32,105 nt of DNA from Chrysochromulina parva (GCA_002887195.1 PJAB01000251.1:1-32105); one strand, 5' to 3'; positions 1-8,858 are shown, numbered from the stretch's first letter. Numbers and translations: made by a program. Notes: generated by a model not told the origin, from the sequence alone.

Positions 1-283
1 AGCGCGCTTTTCCTCCTTGGGCGTGAGTCGGGGGCTGCTCGCTTGTTGTAGCTCTCTGCGCACTCCGCGTGCGACGTCTAAGGTTACTCACTACTACTCA
101 AGTAGTCACTCTTTCCCACGGAGACATGGAATTCAGGCCTACAATCGTACCCTCCCAGTTTGAGACGGACCGGGTACAGTGCAGGCCACGGTGCGACGGT
201 CTGAACTGTGTGCGTGTTAACGTTCACACCTCGGCACGTCGTCGCAAAACGCGGTTCTCGTGGTGAAGCAGCGTCATTGAGAG

Positions 284-970
284 ATGGACATCAACAAGGC
301 GCTGGCGTCACTGGGCGGCAAGGCCATTGAAGGGCCTTTCAAGGTCCAGGACATGAAGTCAGCGGAGTTCGCGCAGCCCAAGGTGCTGACCAAAAAGGAG
401 CAGGCAGCGCTTGATGAAAAGAAGAAGCTCGAGAAGGCCAAGGCCAAGGCCGCGGCGATGGTGGCTGGCCTGGCTCAGCCGGAGAAGAAGAAGAAGGAAA
501 AGAAGGACACGAAGGCTGCGACGGATGACTCCGCGGGCGAGCCGAGCGGCAGCGCGGACGCGGAGGGCGCGCCCTCTGTTGAGGCAGCCGCGGAGGGTGC
601 AGCGCCAAAGAAGGCGGGCAAGACTAAGGCAGCAGCGCCCGCGCGGGTGATCACCCCTGAGGAGCGCCAGCGCGCGATAGAGAAGCAGCGCCAGGCTGCC
701 GCAGCCGCCGAGCTCGCCTTCCAGCAGGCCTACGCCGCCGTCGCAGCCGGGGGCACGGCCATCACGCTGGACGTGGTGCCCATGGAGTACACTGTGCGGA
801 CAGCCGAGGAACTCGAGGCGGCGCGCCTGGCGGCCGAGGTGGCCAAGGCGGAAGATGCCAAGGCGGCAACGGAGCGCAAGCTCGAGGCAGCCATCCAGGC
901 TGCCATCGGCAAGAAGGGCTGCCAAGTGACGGTAGGCGACTGGGCTGTGCTGCGGCTCGCGATGGCATGA
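284..970 (+). CDS. Lys/Ala-rich hypothetical protein (228 aa)
   Basis: I do not recognise this family. The frame runs from an ATG at 284 to TGA at 970. The first 35 residues are of ordinary composition. Residues about 36-130 are rich in Lys, Ala and Glu, with runs such as EKKKKEKK. After residue 125 there are two likely amphipathic helices or coiled coils (around 127-147 and 170-205), followed by a short non-repetitive C-terminus ending in WAVLRLAMA. No signal peptide or membrane segment is visible. Codon use is GC-rich like its neighbours, and the reading frame is the only long ATG-started one on this strand here. It lies 241 bp upstream of a same-strand carrier gene. A charged nucleic-acid-binding or scaffold role is possible but cannot be shown from sequence. 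Confidence 0.6.
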   Translation: MDINKALASLGGKAIEGPFKVQDMKSAEFAQPKVLTKKEQAALDEKKKLEKAKAKAAAMVAGLAQPEKKKKEKKDTKAATDDSAGEPSGSADAEGAPSVEAAAEGAAPKKAGKTKAAAPARVITPEERQRAIEKQRQAAAAAELAFQQAYAAVAAGGTAITLDVVPMEYTVRTAEELEAARLAAEVAKAEDAKAATERKLEAAIQAAIGKKGCQVTVGDWAVLRLAMA

Positions 971-1211
971 CGGACTCAGACGGACACAATCGGTGTGCTG
1001 AAAACACAGGTGATGCGGAACGACTGGTTAGTACACGGTTATATAACCTTTGTGAACACAATTTCACAAGACCTCCACGAATCTTGAATGTGAATCTCCA
1101 CGTCGACTGAGGTGCATCTACGAACATGGCGTCCATCTCTAAGACCCCGCGGTTGGTTGCGATCCCGAAAGGCTCACGTGGACGACTTGGACCACTCGCA
1201 CACCGGCTCAC

Positions 1212-2117
1212 ATGGCGGCTCACATATCACTCAAGGTCACGACTCAGCCGATGCTGACACCCAAGCCCACCACCTCCGAAAGCAAGGGCGGCTGGCGCAC
1301 CGTTGCTGCTGGTGCAGGCGCTGGCGCCATTGACTGCTGCTTCACGATGCCCATGGACACCTTGTCAACGCAGATGCAGCTGCAAAAGTACCGCTCTCCG
1401 ATTGAGTGCACCCGGGCCATCGTGCAGGCCAATGGCATTATTGGCCTCTATAACGGCTTCTGGGCCTTCTTCTTGCAGTCGGCAGCCAAGACCTCAGTAC
1501 GGTTCTTCTCTTTCGAGTTGTTGTCTGACAACCTCAAGCATATCGGTGTGGACAGGAGCAAGTACCCTGGGCTGTCTTCGCTCGCATGCGGCCTCGGCTC
1601 GGGTGTCATCGAGTCCCTCTCGCTGACCGCGCCGACCGACCGCGTCAAGGTCCTGTCGCAGGCAATGTCGGCCCAGAAGGGTTCGGTACCCCTGACAGCG
1701 CTGCAGCTGGTGCGCGAGGGAGGCGTTGGCACACTCTACGTGGGCGCGACCGCCACGGCGCTGCGCCAATCGTCGAGCGTTGCCGTGCGCTTCTTCTGCT
1801 TTGGTGAGGTCAAGGCGGTGCTCTGCCGTGCACTCGGCCACGACGTCGGCAACGCTCCGGCGTGGGTCTCGTTTTTAGCCGGAGGGTGTGGCGGCGCGCT
1901 CTCAGTGTGCCTGAACAATCCCATCGACATCGCGAAATCGAAGATCCAGGCGGGCAAGCACTCAAGTATCATCCTCTGCCTGCAAGATTTTGTCCGCGAG
2001 CGAGGCTTCATCGGCCTGGCGTCCGGTCTCTCGGTACGCGTGCCGCGCCTCTTCCTCTCGCAGGCGATTCAGTTCAGCCTCGTGGACGTGTTCAAGAAGC
2101 TGTTGCAGAAATACTAG
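1212..2117 (+). CDS. Mitochondrial carrier family protein, citrate/tricarboxylate type (SLC25A1-like)
   Basis: This is an inner-membrane metabolite transporter of 301 aa with the usual three tandem repeats of about 100 residues. The family signature PX[D/E]XX[K/R] appears as PTDRVK (about residue 141) and PIDIAK (about 237). In the first repeat it is PMDTLS (47-52), with Ser where the basic residue belongs. Closest resemblance from memory is the citrate transport protein: KTSVRFFSFE corresponds to the conserved helix-2 VRF region, the ACGLGSGV segment to the start of repeat 2, and LRQSSSVAVRFF to the helix-4 region. This suggests citrate/malate-type exchange, which would feed cytosolic acetyl-CoA; substrate assignment is inference. 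A basic N-terminal extension of about 25 residues precedes the first repeat. The frame is intronless. It converges on the FAM91 gene downstream. Confidence 0.9.
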   Translation: MAAHISLKVTTQPMLTPKPTTSESKGGWRTVAAGAGAGAIDCCFTMPMDTLSTQMQLQKYRSPIECTRAIVQANGIIGLYNGFWAFFLQSAAKTSVRFFSFELLSDNLKHIGVDRSKYPGLSSLACGLGSGVIESLSLTAPTDRVKVLSQAMSAQKGSVPLTALQLVREGGVGTLYVGATATALRQSSSVAVRFFCFGEVKAVLCRALGHDVGNAPAWVSFLAGGCGGALSVCLNNPIDIAKSKIQAGKHSSIILCLQDFVRERGFIGLASGLSVRVPRLFLSQAIQFSLVDVFKKLLQKY

Positions 2118-2549
2118 GCCTGGGTGGCAGGTGCGTGTATCTTGGACGTGCATGTTCAGTTATCGGGCTAGTGGCCAGCAGCGTGACCTCGACGTCACCA
2201 AGCTTAACGAACCGTACATCGATCATCGAATTATAGGAATACGACGCTCTCCGACCGGACGGGGCGAATTGGGCGACGGCGACGAACTATAATTGTATAA
2301 AGTAGAACCGTCAACTCTAACGAGCAGTGCGTGCACGGCGGTTTGATTTAAGTTCGTCCCACATATTACGCCGCCAGTCCAGACCGCGCCCGCCAGAAGG
2401 CAGAGACCAGAGACCAGAGCTCGGCGAGACCGAGAGTCTCCACGCTCGCTCCCCCCCCCCGCCCCCCCGGCGGCTGAGCCTTGCTGTGCGCGGAATGGCG
2501 GGTGAGGCGGTTAGTGGCGATACAGTGGCGGATCCTCGCACCCCACACC
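2118..2549. other. Convergent intergenic region between the carrier and FAM91
   Basis: This 432-bp stretch lies between two convergent genes and should hold both 3' UTRs. I see no convincing gene in it. It contains homopolymeric C tracts around 2450-2467 and an AT-richer patch near 2285-2310. No clear polyadenylation signal can be assigned. Confidence 0.5.
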
Positions 2550-5500
2550 TCACCTCGCCGCTTCGGCGAGCACTTGCATGCAGCGGCCGTCGAAGAAGAG
2601 CGGTACGCACGGGTACGTGACGCTCTCGGCCGAGTCGGCAAGCGTCACGTCGCTCTCCTCCGCGGTCGCGGTCTCCATGCCCCTGCCCGCAGCTTCCGCC
2701 TCGATGCCTGTGTACTCGTGCACGAAGGCGCGCACGCGCCGCAGCAGCGCGCGCACTGCGTCTGTGTGGGCCTGCAGCTGGCTCGCACTGAAGAGCTGTC
2801 GCTGCCGCACCTGCGGGGAAGGAGGCGAGGCGTCGTGGTGAGCACTTGCATGCAGCGCCGGTACGGCTCGCACTGAAGAGTAGTCGCTGCCGCACCTGCT
2901 CGCACACCGCCTCGCACGTGGGCACGTCGCAGAGTGGCAGCCCGAAGTGCAACATGAGGGGCACCCACGCCGTGCTAGGCGGCCCTCCCGCGTCCGTCGC
3001 CGCCTGCACACGGACCAGCTGGAGCATCCCTATAGACGATTCGAGGCCGAGGGCGTGCATGACGCGTCGAGCGGCGGCATGAGGACCCTCGCCGTAACGG
3101 CTCGCGTCCTCGTGAGCGCCTTCATGAGCGCCGTCATGGTCGCCCTCGTGAGCGTCCTCGTGTGCGCCCTCGGCCTCGGTGTCGGTGCGTGTGCTGCCCT
3201 CGCCTGTGGGCATGGCCGGCGAGGGCGTGGCGGCGGGCGTCGACTCGAGCCGCGGCGTCTCGGGGGCGTCGGCGACCGGCATGGGCAGCCTGGCCGTGCC
3301 GGCGCTGGCGTCGGCCACGTAGGCTTGCACCAGTAGAGGGGCGCGCGTGAGGAGCTCAGCGGCGACCGAGAGCAGGTGTGACGTGGAGGTCACGGCGGGC
3401 TCCCCGCCCCAGGGTGTGAGGAGGAGGTGTGAATACGGCCGCAACCCTTCCGGCACGCGCCGGAGCCGAGCGCCACGTGGCAGCAGGATCGAGGGCGGGC
3501 CGCAGCCGAGCGCCGTATAGAGCGCGAGCTGGAGCCACGGCGAGGTGAGGAGCGAGAATGTGGGCCCGAAGTGCATCACCGGCAGCCCGGCGGTGTACAC
3601 GTGTTCACAGAGGGGCTCCATCGGCGCCATCGAGACGAGCAGCGCGTACTGGCGCTGCAGCACGCGCGCGCGCGTGGCGCCATCGAGGGTGGCGAGTGAC
3701 TCGGTGCGCACCTGTGGGGCATTGGGGAGATGGCGCCGTAATGAGCACTTGCATGCTGAGGAGTCGCTCGGGCATAGGTGCGAGTGACTCGGTGCGCACG
3801 ATGTCGAGGGGCCGCTCAGTGGCAATCAGTGGCAATCAGTGGCAATCAGTGGCAATCAGTGGCAATCAGGTGCGCACGATGTCGAGGGGCCGCAGGCTGC
3901 CGTTGATCGCACACGCTGGGTCGCTGCGCAGGAAGAGGAGGGCGTGCCGCAGCGCGATCGCCTGGTCAAAGTACTCGAGGAGATCAGCTTCGTGGAACTG
4001 CGGTCGCTCCACCTGTGAGGAGGGAGGCCATCCGAGGCCATCAGTGGCCATCAGAGGCAATCTAAGGCAATCGGAGGAGATCTGCGGTCGCTCCACCTTC
4101 TCTGTGGCTGCGAGGAAGGCGTCGAGTGCCTCGTTGGGGATCTTGCCCACCTGTGAAGAGGGAGGCAATCAGAGGCAATTAGAGGCAATCAGAGGCAATC
4201 AGAGGCAATCAGAGGCGTTGGGGATCTTGCCCACCTCATACAGCGTGACCGCGTGCTGCTTGAGGCCGTCCGCCAGGTTGGACATCATGAGGCACGCCGC
4301 CAGCTTCGAATCGACGAGCAGGCCGATGCGCTGCAGCGGCGGCGCAGCCTCGCTCGCCGTGCGCGTACCCTCATCCGCCGGAGCTTTCGGCGCCGTCCTG
4401 GGCGCGCCCGCCGCAGCGCCATCGCCCGCAGCCGCCGGGTCAGGCGTGGCGCCTCCGCCTTCCGCGATATCTGCCCGAGATTTGCAGGCGCCCCCGCCTT
4501 CCGCGAGGTGATGCCACGAGGCATGCCACGCTGGCTCCGCCAGCGGCTTTGGCTCCGCTCCATTCTCTGACCCAGCGGGTGCGCTCGCCGTCGTGGCTGC
4601 CGTCGGCCGAGGAGGCGGCGGCGAGCTGAGCGGCGGCGCGGTGAGCTTGACAGCGAAGCCGAGCAAGCACGCGATCGAGACGGCGCGCAGGATGCGAGGG
4701 AGTGGCTGGCCCAGCAGCGATGCCACCTGTGGGGAAGGAGGTATGGCGTCGTGGTGAGCACTTGCATGCAGCGAGTGGCCCAGCAGCGACGCTACCTCCC
4801 CAACGGTCATGGCCTCGTCGTTGGATACGAAGACCTGTGAAGAGGAGGGGGGGGGGGGCGCCGTGGTGAGCGCTTGCATGCCGACGAGCAGCACCCCGTT
4901 TGGACGCAGAGCTCCGGCCGGTAGGGTACCGGTATTACCTCGTACAGCATCTTTTCGAGGTAGTCATGCCCGACGCGATTCATGACGAAGCCCTTGAGTG
5001 GCGGCACCGCGATCCGATCGCACGCGGCGACGGGCACGTCGTAGCGCACCAACCCGAGCGAGTACAGAGCGGGCAGCGCGTCGCGCGGCAGCTCGCCAGC
5101 GGGCAGAGCGCCCCCTGCCACCTGTGGGGAAGGAGGCGAGGCGTCGTGGTGAGCACTTGCATGCAGCGCCGGTACGGGCAGAGCGCCGCCTGCCAGCCGC
5201 ATGCAATGAGGGAGACCATCAGAGGCAATCAGAGGCAATCATCCGGTTCGGAGCGCCCCTTGCCACCTCGATCACTCCGAGCACGCTCAACTGCTCCGCG
5301 GACAAGCCATGCGGCCCCGCGACGTCCTTGCTGCCGCCCACCGCGGCGCCCTCGTCGTCAGCCCCGTCGGCGCCGAGCTCGTCCCCGTCATTGCTGGCTG
5401 CGTGGAGCGCCGTCGTGGGCGGCGGGACGGGCCCTCCGGACGCGGTGCCCACCACGGCGCCATTCACAGCCGCGGCGGCCCCGGAGGCGCCGTGGTGGGC

Positions 5501-6187
5501 AGCCGCGGCCTCTCGGGCCTCCTTGAGAGCTTGGCTGATGCGCTCGCCGATGGACGACCGGAGCGATTCCTGGCGCGCGGCGCCTTGCGCGCGCGCTGCG
5601 GCTCGCTGCGCGAGCAGCTTGTGCGCCGCCTTGGTCAGGTGCACCTGCCACCAGTGCAGCACCGGCATCGTAGGCAGCGCCGCCGCCGCCGGCAGCGAGC
5701 TAGCGATGATGGCGCGCCGACGCTTCCACAGCCAGCCCTTGCTGCGGCACTGGTTGAGGGCGTGCAGGAACTCGTTGCGCCCCACGCCTACCAGGCGCCC
5801 GCAGTCGGCCGCTGTGAAGTTGGGGATTGTGTCAAACGATTTTTCGGCGCGCATCGTCTCGATGAGCATCTCTTGGTAGTAATCAAAGGGCGTGATGGTG
5901 GGGAGGCGCGGGTTTCGGCCGAGCGCATCCGCGAGGTGGTACGGGTAGAGCATGCACTTCTCACGGCTTTTGCGAAGCAGCTCTTCGAGGTACGAGGCCT
6001 CGTCGCCTCCCAGCGCAGTGGACCACGGCCCCTGCACGCCAAGGCTGTGTGCACGAGCCGCCCGCTGCCACTCTCCTTCGCTGATGGATGCGCGCACGGC
6101 CTCTGGAAGCAGACCCCAGCGCCAGTCGGGGGGGTCCGCGTCCGCCGCCGCCTCGAGGCACTCGGCGAGAGCGAGAGGCATTGCCAT
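2550..6187 (-). CDS. FAM91A1-like: FAM91 family protein (FAM91A1 orthologue), eight exons
   Basis: FAM91A1 acts at the trans-Golgi with TBC1D23 and the WDR11 complex in capturing endosome-derived vesicles (known for animals). Exons as I read them, in transcript order: 6187-5267, 5121-4939, 4834-4796, 4726-4235, 4150-4097, 4012-3878, 3711-2896, 2810-2550. Joined, they give about 966 aa (human is roughly 840), all junctions in phase 0. The N-terminus has YPYHLADAL (81-89), the ITPFDYYQEM segment, KSFDTIPNFTAADCGRL and NQCRSKGW, all close to animal FAM91. Exon 2 has AVPPLKGFVMNRV. Exon 4 has LVDSKLAACLMMSNL, exon 6 FDQAIALRHALLFLR, and exon 7 LLVSMAPM and GPPSILLPRGARLRRVP. Low-complexity inserts (Pro/Ala-rich in exon 4, GAHED repeats in exon 7) explain the extra length. 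The stop is TGA at 2552-2550. Start: ATG at 6187, with a second in-frame ATG two codons later. Confidence 0.93.
2554..2570. repeat. Short hairpin overlapping the end of FAM91
   Basis: CTCGCCG, a three-base CTT loop, then CGGCGAG form a perfect 7-bp stem just inside the stop codon. Beside it, 2568-2585 equals 18 nt of the family A introner core. Confidence 0.5.
2811..2895 (-). other. FAM91 intron 7: family A introner-like intron (85 bp)
   Basis: Donor CAG|GTGCGG, acceptor CCCCGCAG|GTGCGG. It is flanked by a 35-bp direct duplication with two mismatches (2780-2814 and 2865-2899). The core at 2811-2858 differs at one position from the cores in FAM91 intron 1 and ARM intron 2. Splicing gives CEQ-VRQRQLFSAS. 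Confidence 0.9.
3712..3877 (-). other. FAM91 intron 6: nested family B + family A intron (166 bp)
   Basis: Donor ATC|GTGCGC, acceptor CCCCACAG|GTGCGC. Two overlapping duplications mark two insertions: 25 bp (3791-3815 and 3869-3893) around (TGATTGCCAC)n, and 20 bp (3692-3711 and 3780-3799) around a diverged family A core. Splicing gives RPLDI-VRTESLATLDG, as in FAM91. Confidence 0.88.
4013..4096 (-). other. FAM91 intron 5: family B intron (84 bp)
   Basis: Donor AAG|GTGGAG, acceptor CCTCACAG|GTGGAG. A 17-bp exact duplication (3998-4014 and 4082-4098) flanks degenerate TGATTGCC/TGATGGCC units. The length is a multiple of three with no in-frame stop. Splicing gives ATEK-VERPQFHEAD. Confidence 0.9.
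4151..4234 (-). other. FAM91 intron 4: family B (TGATTGCC-repeat) intron (84 bp)
   Basis: Donor GAG|GTGGGC, acceptor CTTCACAG|GTGGGC. An exact 21-bp duplication (4132-4152 and 4216-4236) surrounds about five TGATTGCCTC units. Retention reaches a stop quickly. Splicing gives LYE-VGKIPNEALD, matching FAM91. Confidence 0.9.
4727..4795 (-). other. FAM91 intron 3: family A introner-like intron (69 bp)
   Basis: Donor GAG|GTAGCG, acceptor CCCCACAG|GTGGCA. It is flanked by a 22-bp direct duplication (4707-4728 and 4776-4797, two mismatches). The length is a multiple of three with no in-frame stop, so retention would insert 23 residues rather than truncate. Splicing restores TVGE-VASLLGQPL. Confidence 0.87.
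4835..4938 (-). other. FAM91 intron 2: diverged family A intron (104 bp)
   Basis: Donor GAG|GTAATACC, acceptor CTTCACAG|GTCTTC. It carries a degenerate family A core (GCATGCAAGCGCTCACCACG) followed by a pyrimidine run of about 12 C. Only a weak remnant of a duplication remains: CTCTGCGTCCAAAC inside against GTCTTCGTATCCAAC at the exon start. Removal joins KMLYE to VFVSNDEAM, matching the animal protein at this point. Confidence 0.85.
5122..5266 (-). other. FAM91 intron 1: nested family B + family A introner-like intron (145 bp)
   Basis: Donor GAG|GTGGCA, acceptor CCCCACAG|GTGGCA. In transcript order it holds a copy of the downstream exon start, TGATTGCC units (family B), a second partly decayed copy of the exon start (5176-5197), then a family A core. 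Positions 5122-5169 match 13748-13795 in the ARM gene exactly over 48 nt. Removing it joins GVIE to VAGGALPAG in frame. Confidence 0.88.
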
Positions 6188-6218
6188 GTGAATTGGCCGT
6201 GAATCGTCAAACTCTTCT

Positions 6219-6240
6219 CAAGTCAAGTCAAGTCGACTTG
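6219..6240. promoter_or_regulatory. CAAGT repeat ending in a palindrome, in the FAM91/beta-helix divergent promoter
   Basis: Repeated CAAGT units end in the 12-bp perfect palindrome CAAGTCGACTTG. The spacer between the two divergent start codons (6187 and 6322) is only 134 bp. A similar repeat lies just upstream of the hydrolase start at 22728. A regulatory or 5' UTR role is inference. Confidence 0.35.
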
Positions 6241-6321
6241 GTTGCTAATTAAAGGCACTCACAGGGGGGGGTAGGAAGTTTTCCCCTCTTGTGGGGCGAG
6301 GACGCTTTGAACTTCCACAAA

Positions 6322-8841
6322 ATGCGGCCGCGCCTATTCCTTCTCGTCGCCGCCGCTTTGGGCGCGCGCGCGAGCGCCGAAAGAACGACCTCTACCCCCT
6401 TTGTCGGGGCTGAGGCACCTTGGACCCGGGCGAGCCGTCAGCTCTTCCTCGGCGTCAGTTCGCCTCCCCTGCCGTCACTCTGTACAGTCGACGCTTGCGA
6501 GTTCGCCTCGGAGGTCCCGAAGTGCGCGTACGACAACGACTGCGTCGACTGCGACGGGCAAACCGCGTCGCCGCCCGCGCCGCTACATTCCCCTGGCATA
6601 GCATGCACGAACAACTGTCTCAACGCCAGCGGCAGCTCGTGCAGCGACGGCGGTGGAACTCTGTTTGATGCAACCGACTACCTGCGAAGCCAAGTGCTGG
6701 TCCAGATCACCAACTTCACCGATGCATTGGTCGGCCTCTCGTTGAGGCGTGCCAATGCGCGCTCCGCTCCGCCCGCCTCGTCGCGGCTATCCATTGCAGA
6801 GGCGCCTACTTGCCAACTGGTGGCGTCCGCTCGCCTTTCGGTGGCGCCTGCTCATGGTTTGGACGGCGGCAGCATCATCCTCATTCCCCGGCAGCTTGTG
6901 TGTTGGGGGTGCATGCTGATGGCATGTTCGCTCATGGCATGGCACCATCGTTTCGCCAAGTCTCCTTACATTCGGTCTCAGCCTCGAGGGAAGCATGAAA
7001 AGCTCGTTCTCCTCAGCACTCTCCTTGCATTGTGCACCATGCTCCCATGCACCGAGGCCACCGACAATGACGTTCCCGTAATAAACTCCGTTCAGCATGT
7101 GCTCACGAGCCACCGCCGTGCGCTGCAGACCGCGGTGAGCACCGTCGCCGACCTGACCAGTGCACTCGCCAACACCGCCGTCGGCCGCATCGTCCTTGCC
7201 TCCGGCACCTACTACCTCACCGCCGAGCTCAGCATCACCAGGAGCGTCATCCTCGAGGCGGCGGCGGGAGCCACGGTCATCCTGAACGCACAAGGGAGCT
7301 CCTCGAGTCCGCGCCGTGTGCTGAACATCAACCCGGGCTCGTCGGGCGTCGTGCAACTGTTCGGGCTCAGGATCACGGGAGGCTACACTCTCACCGGAGG
7401 CGCCGGTGTCTTCGTCCAGGGTGGCACAGTGACCTTCTCATCGTGCATCATCAGTGAGAACACAGTGACCTCCTCATCAGGGTCTCAGGATGTTTATGGA
7501 GGCGGCGGTGTTTTCGTTGCATCTGGAACCGTCTCCATCATCAGCTCACAGATCTACTACAACTCAGCTAGCTTATCTACTAGCAATGGGGGCGGCGGTG
7601 TCTATGTCACTTCTGGCACGGTCACGTTCACATCTTCCTCGATATACGGGAACTCAGCTGGATACAGTGGAGGCGGTGGTGTCGCCTTCTTGGGAGGCAC
7701 TGTCTCAATCGTCAACTGCCAAGTGTATTCCAACCGAGCCGGCCACGGCGGCGGTATCCTTGTCGGGGGTGCCATAGTGGCCATCTCATCATCCACCATC
7801 AGTGGTAACACAGCTTCATATGATTGTTGCAATAATGGGCTGTATGGTCACAATGTCTACTTTTCATCTGGTCGCGTTTGCTCCTGGGCAACGACCCTCA
7901 CCGGCGTAAACCCATCCCTCACAACCTTTCCTTGCCCGGCACCCCCGCCTCCCTCGCCGCCCTCGCCGCCGCCCTCTGGGGGAGCACCGTTGCCGCCTCC
8001 ACCTTCGCCCTCGCCGCCTCCACCTTCGCCCTCGCCGCCTCCACCTTCGCCCTCAAATCCACCGCCATTGCCAGCGTCGCTTCCACCACCCTCACCGCCG
8101 CCGCCCTCGTTACCGCCGCAGCAGCCCTCACCTCCTTCTCGTCCGCCGCCTCCGTTGCCCCCACCGCCCTCCCCCCCTCCTCCTCGTCGGCCTCCGTCGC
8201 CCCCACCGCCCTCCCCCCCGCCGCCCTCGCCTCCACCCGCCCCTCCGAGCGTGACTCTGACGCCCAGCACCATCGTGCACAGCTTCTTGACCATCGTCAC
8301 AGTGAGCGGGATCGCAAGCAATGGCAACCACCTCGTCTTCCTACCTTCCGGCTCCCGGACTTGCGCGGGCGCAGCCTTCGCGCGTGCCACTCAGTTGGGC
8401 GGAACGATCAGCAACGGCACCGTCTCGGTCCAGCTTACCACCATCGGTCTCTATAAGACCTGCCTCTCAACGCTACCCAACCCAGTGTGGGATGATCAAT
8501 TTGATTACCTGTCGGCCACGCAGCTGTTGGTCATTAACGGATCTCCGCTACTTGCGCCTCCACCGCCTCCCAGCATGAGGTGCGGCCCTGGCACCTTCTT
8601 CAACTCCATCACCAACCAATGTGAGATCGCGTGCAGCCCAAGCAACGGCCGGCGCATGGCCACCGAGGTGCCACCCGAGATCGCCGACTCTTCCGATGAC
8701 GCCCAGATCCTTGCCAACCAAGTGTTCGACGCGGTGAGCAGCTACTATCTGGAGAAGCATCCGGAGGTCACAGCCAGCACCAAAGATGAGGAGCTCCGCT
8801 CACGACTCAAGCAGCTTTTTGGGCAGCCGGCGCTCGCATAG
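6322..8841 (+). CDS. Secreted Pro-rich beta-helix protein, 5' part of a probable spliced gene
   Basis: The first in-frame ATG (6322) begins MRPRLFLLVAAALGARASA, a clear signal peptide, so I use it rather than the upstream TTG. About residues 50-110 are Cys-rich, with CAYDNDCVDC and CTNNCLNASGSSCSDGG, like short Cys motifs known from microalgal surface proteins. A hydrophobic segment (KLVLLSTLLALCTMLPCTEA, about residues 231-250) looks like a second signal peptide and may mark a fusion or an alternative start. Residues about 275-525 form a parallel beta-helix with Gly/Ser/Thr/Val turns (GGGGVFVASGTVSIISS and similar). A (PPPPSP)n region spans about 540-643, followed by a beta-rich domain. The frame ends at TAG 8841. 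No catalytic residues are evident. It is probably extracellular matrix or cell surface. Confidence 0.75.
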   Translation: MRPRLFLLVAAALGARASAERTTSTPFVGAEAPWTRASRQLFLGVSSPPLPSLCTVDACEFASEVPKCAYDNDCVDCDGQTASPPAPLHSPGIACTNNCLNASGSSCSDGGGTLFDATDYLRSQVLVQITNFTDALVGLSLRRANARSAPPASSRLSIAEAPTCQLVASARLSVAPAHGLDGGSIILIPRQLVCWGCMLMACSLMAWHHRFAKSPYIRSQPRGKHEKLVLLSTLLALCTMLPCTEATDNDVPVINSVQHVLTSHRRALQTAVSTVADLTSALANTAVGRIVLASGTYYLTAELSITRSVILEAAAGATVILNAQGSSSSPRRVLNINPGSSGVVQLFGLRITGGYTLTGGAGVFVQGGTVTFSSCIISENTVTSSSGSQDVYGGGGVFVASGTVSIISSQIYYNSASLSTSNGGGGVYVTSGTVTFTSSSIYGNSAGYSGGGGVAFLGGTVSIVNCQVYSNRAGHGGGILVGGAIVAISSSTISGNTASYDCCNNGLYGHNVYFSSGRVCSWATTLTGVNPSLTTFPCPAPPPPSPPSPPPSGGAPLPPPPSPSPPPPSPSPPPPSPSNPPPLPASLPPPSPPPPSLPPQQPSPPSRPPPPLPPPPSPPPPRRPPSPPPPSPPPPSPPPAPPSVTLTPSTIVHSFLTIVTVSGIASNGNHLVFLPSGSRTCAGAAFARATQLGGTISNGTVSVQLTTIGLYKTCLSTLPNPVWDDQFDYLSATQLLVINGSPLLAPPPPPSMRCGPGTFFNSITNQCEIACSPSNGRRMATEVPPEIADSSDDAQILANQVFDAVSSYYLEKHPEVTASTKDEELRSRLKQLFGQPALA
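7938..8252 (+). repeat. Proline-rich (PPPPSP)n coding repeat 1
   Basis: Imperfect tandem CCNCCNTCG-type units encode poly-Pro/Ser, resembling hydroxyproline-rich glycoprotein or pherophorin spacers. It separates the beta-helix from the following beta-rich domain. Confidence 0.85.
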
Positions 8842-8858
8842 GGCAAGCGACCGTCGGC

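Noticed and set aside
2780..2899. Frameshifts or duplications as assembly errors in FAM91
   Set aside because: The same core recurs at different loci, each with GT-AG ends, and removal restores the expected protein each time.
3816..3868. Regular (TGATTGCCAC)n units suggesting a CRISPR-like array
   Set aside because: There are no unique spacers, the unit is about 10 nt, and the stretch sits inside a spliced intron of a eukaryotic gene.
4441..4510. Possible extra intron in FAM91 exon 4, suggested by a GCGCCTCCGCCTTCCGCG direct repeat
   Set aside because: No GT-AG pair coincides with the repeat and the frame is open through it, so it reads as low-complexity coding sequence.
3558..4511. Plus-strand frame of 317 aa crossing the FAM91 gene
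   Set aside because: It runs antisense through FAM91 exons and introns; the minus strand carries clear FAM91 homology.
6289..6321. TTG start for the beta-helix protein
   Set aside because: ATG 6322 gives a proper signal peptide directly at the N-terminus.
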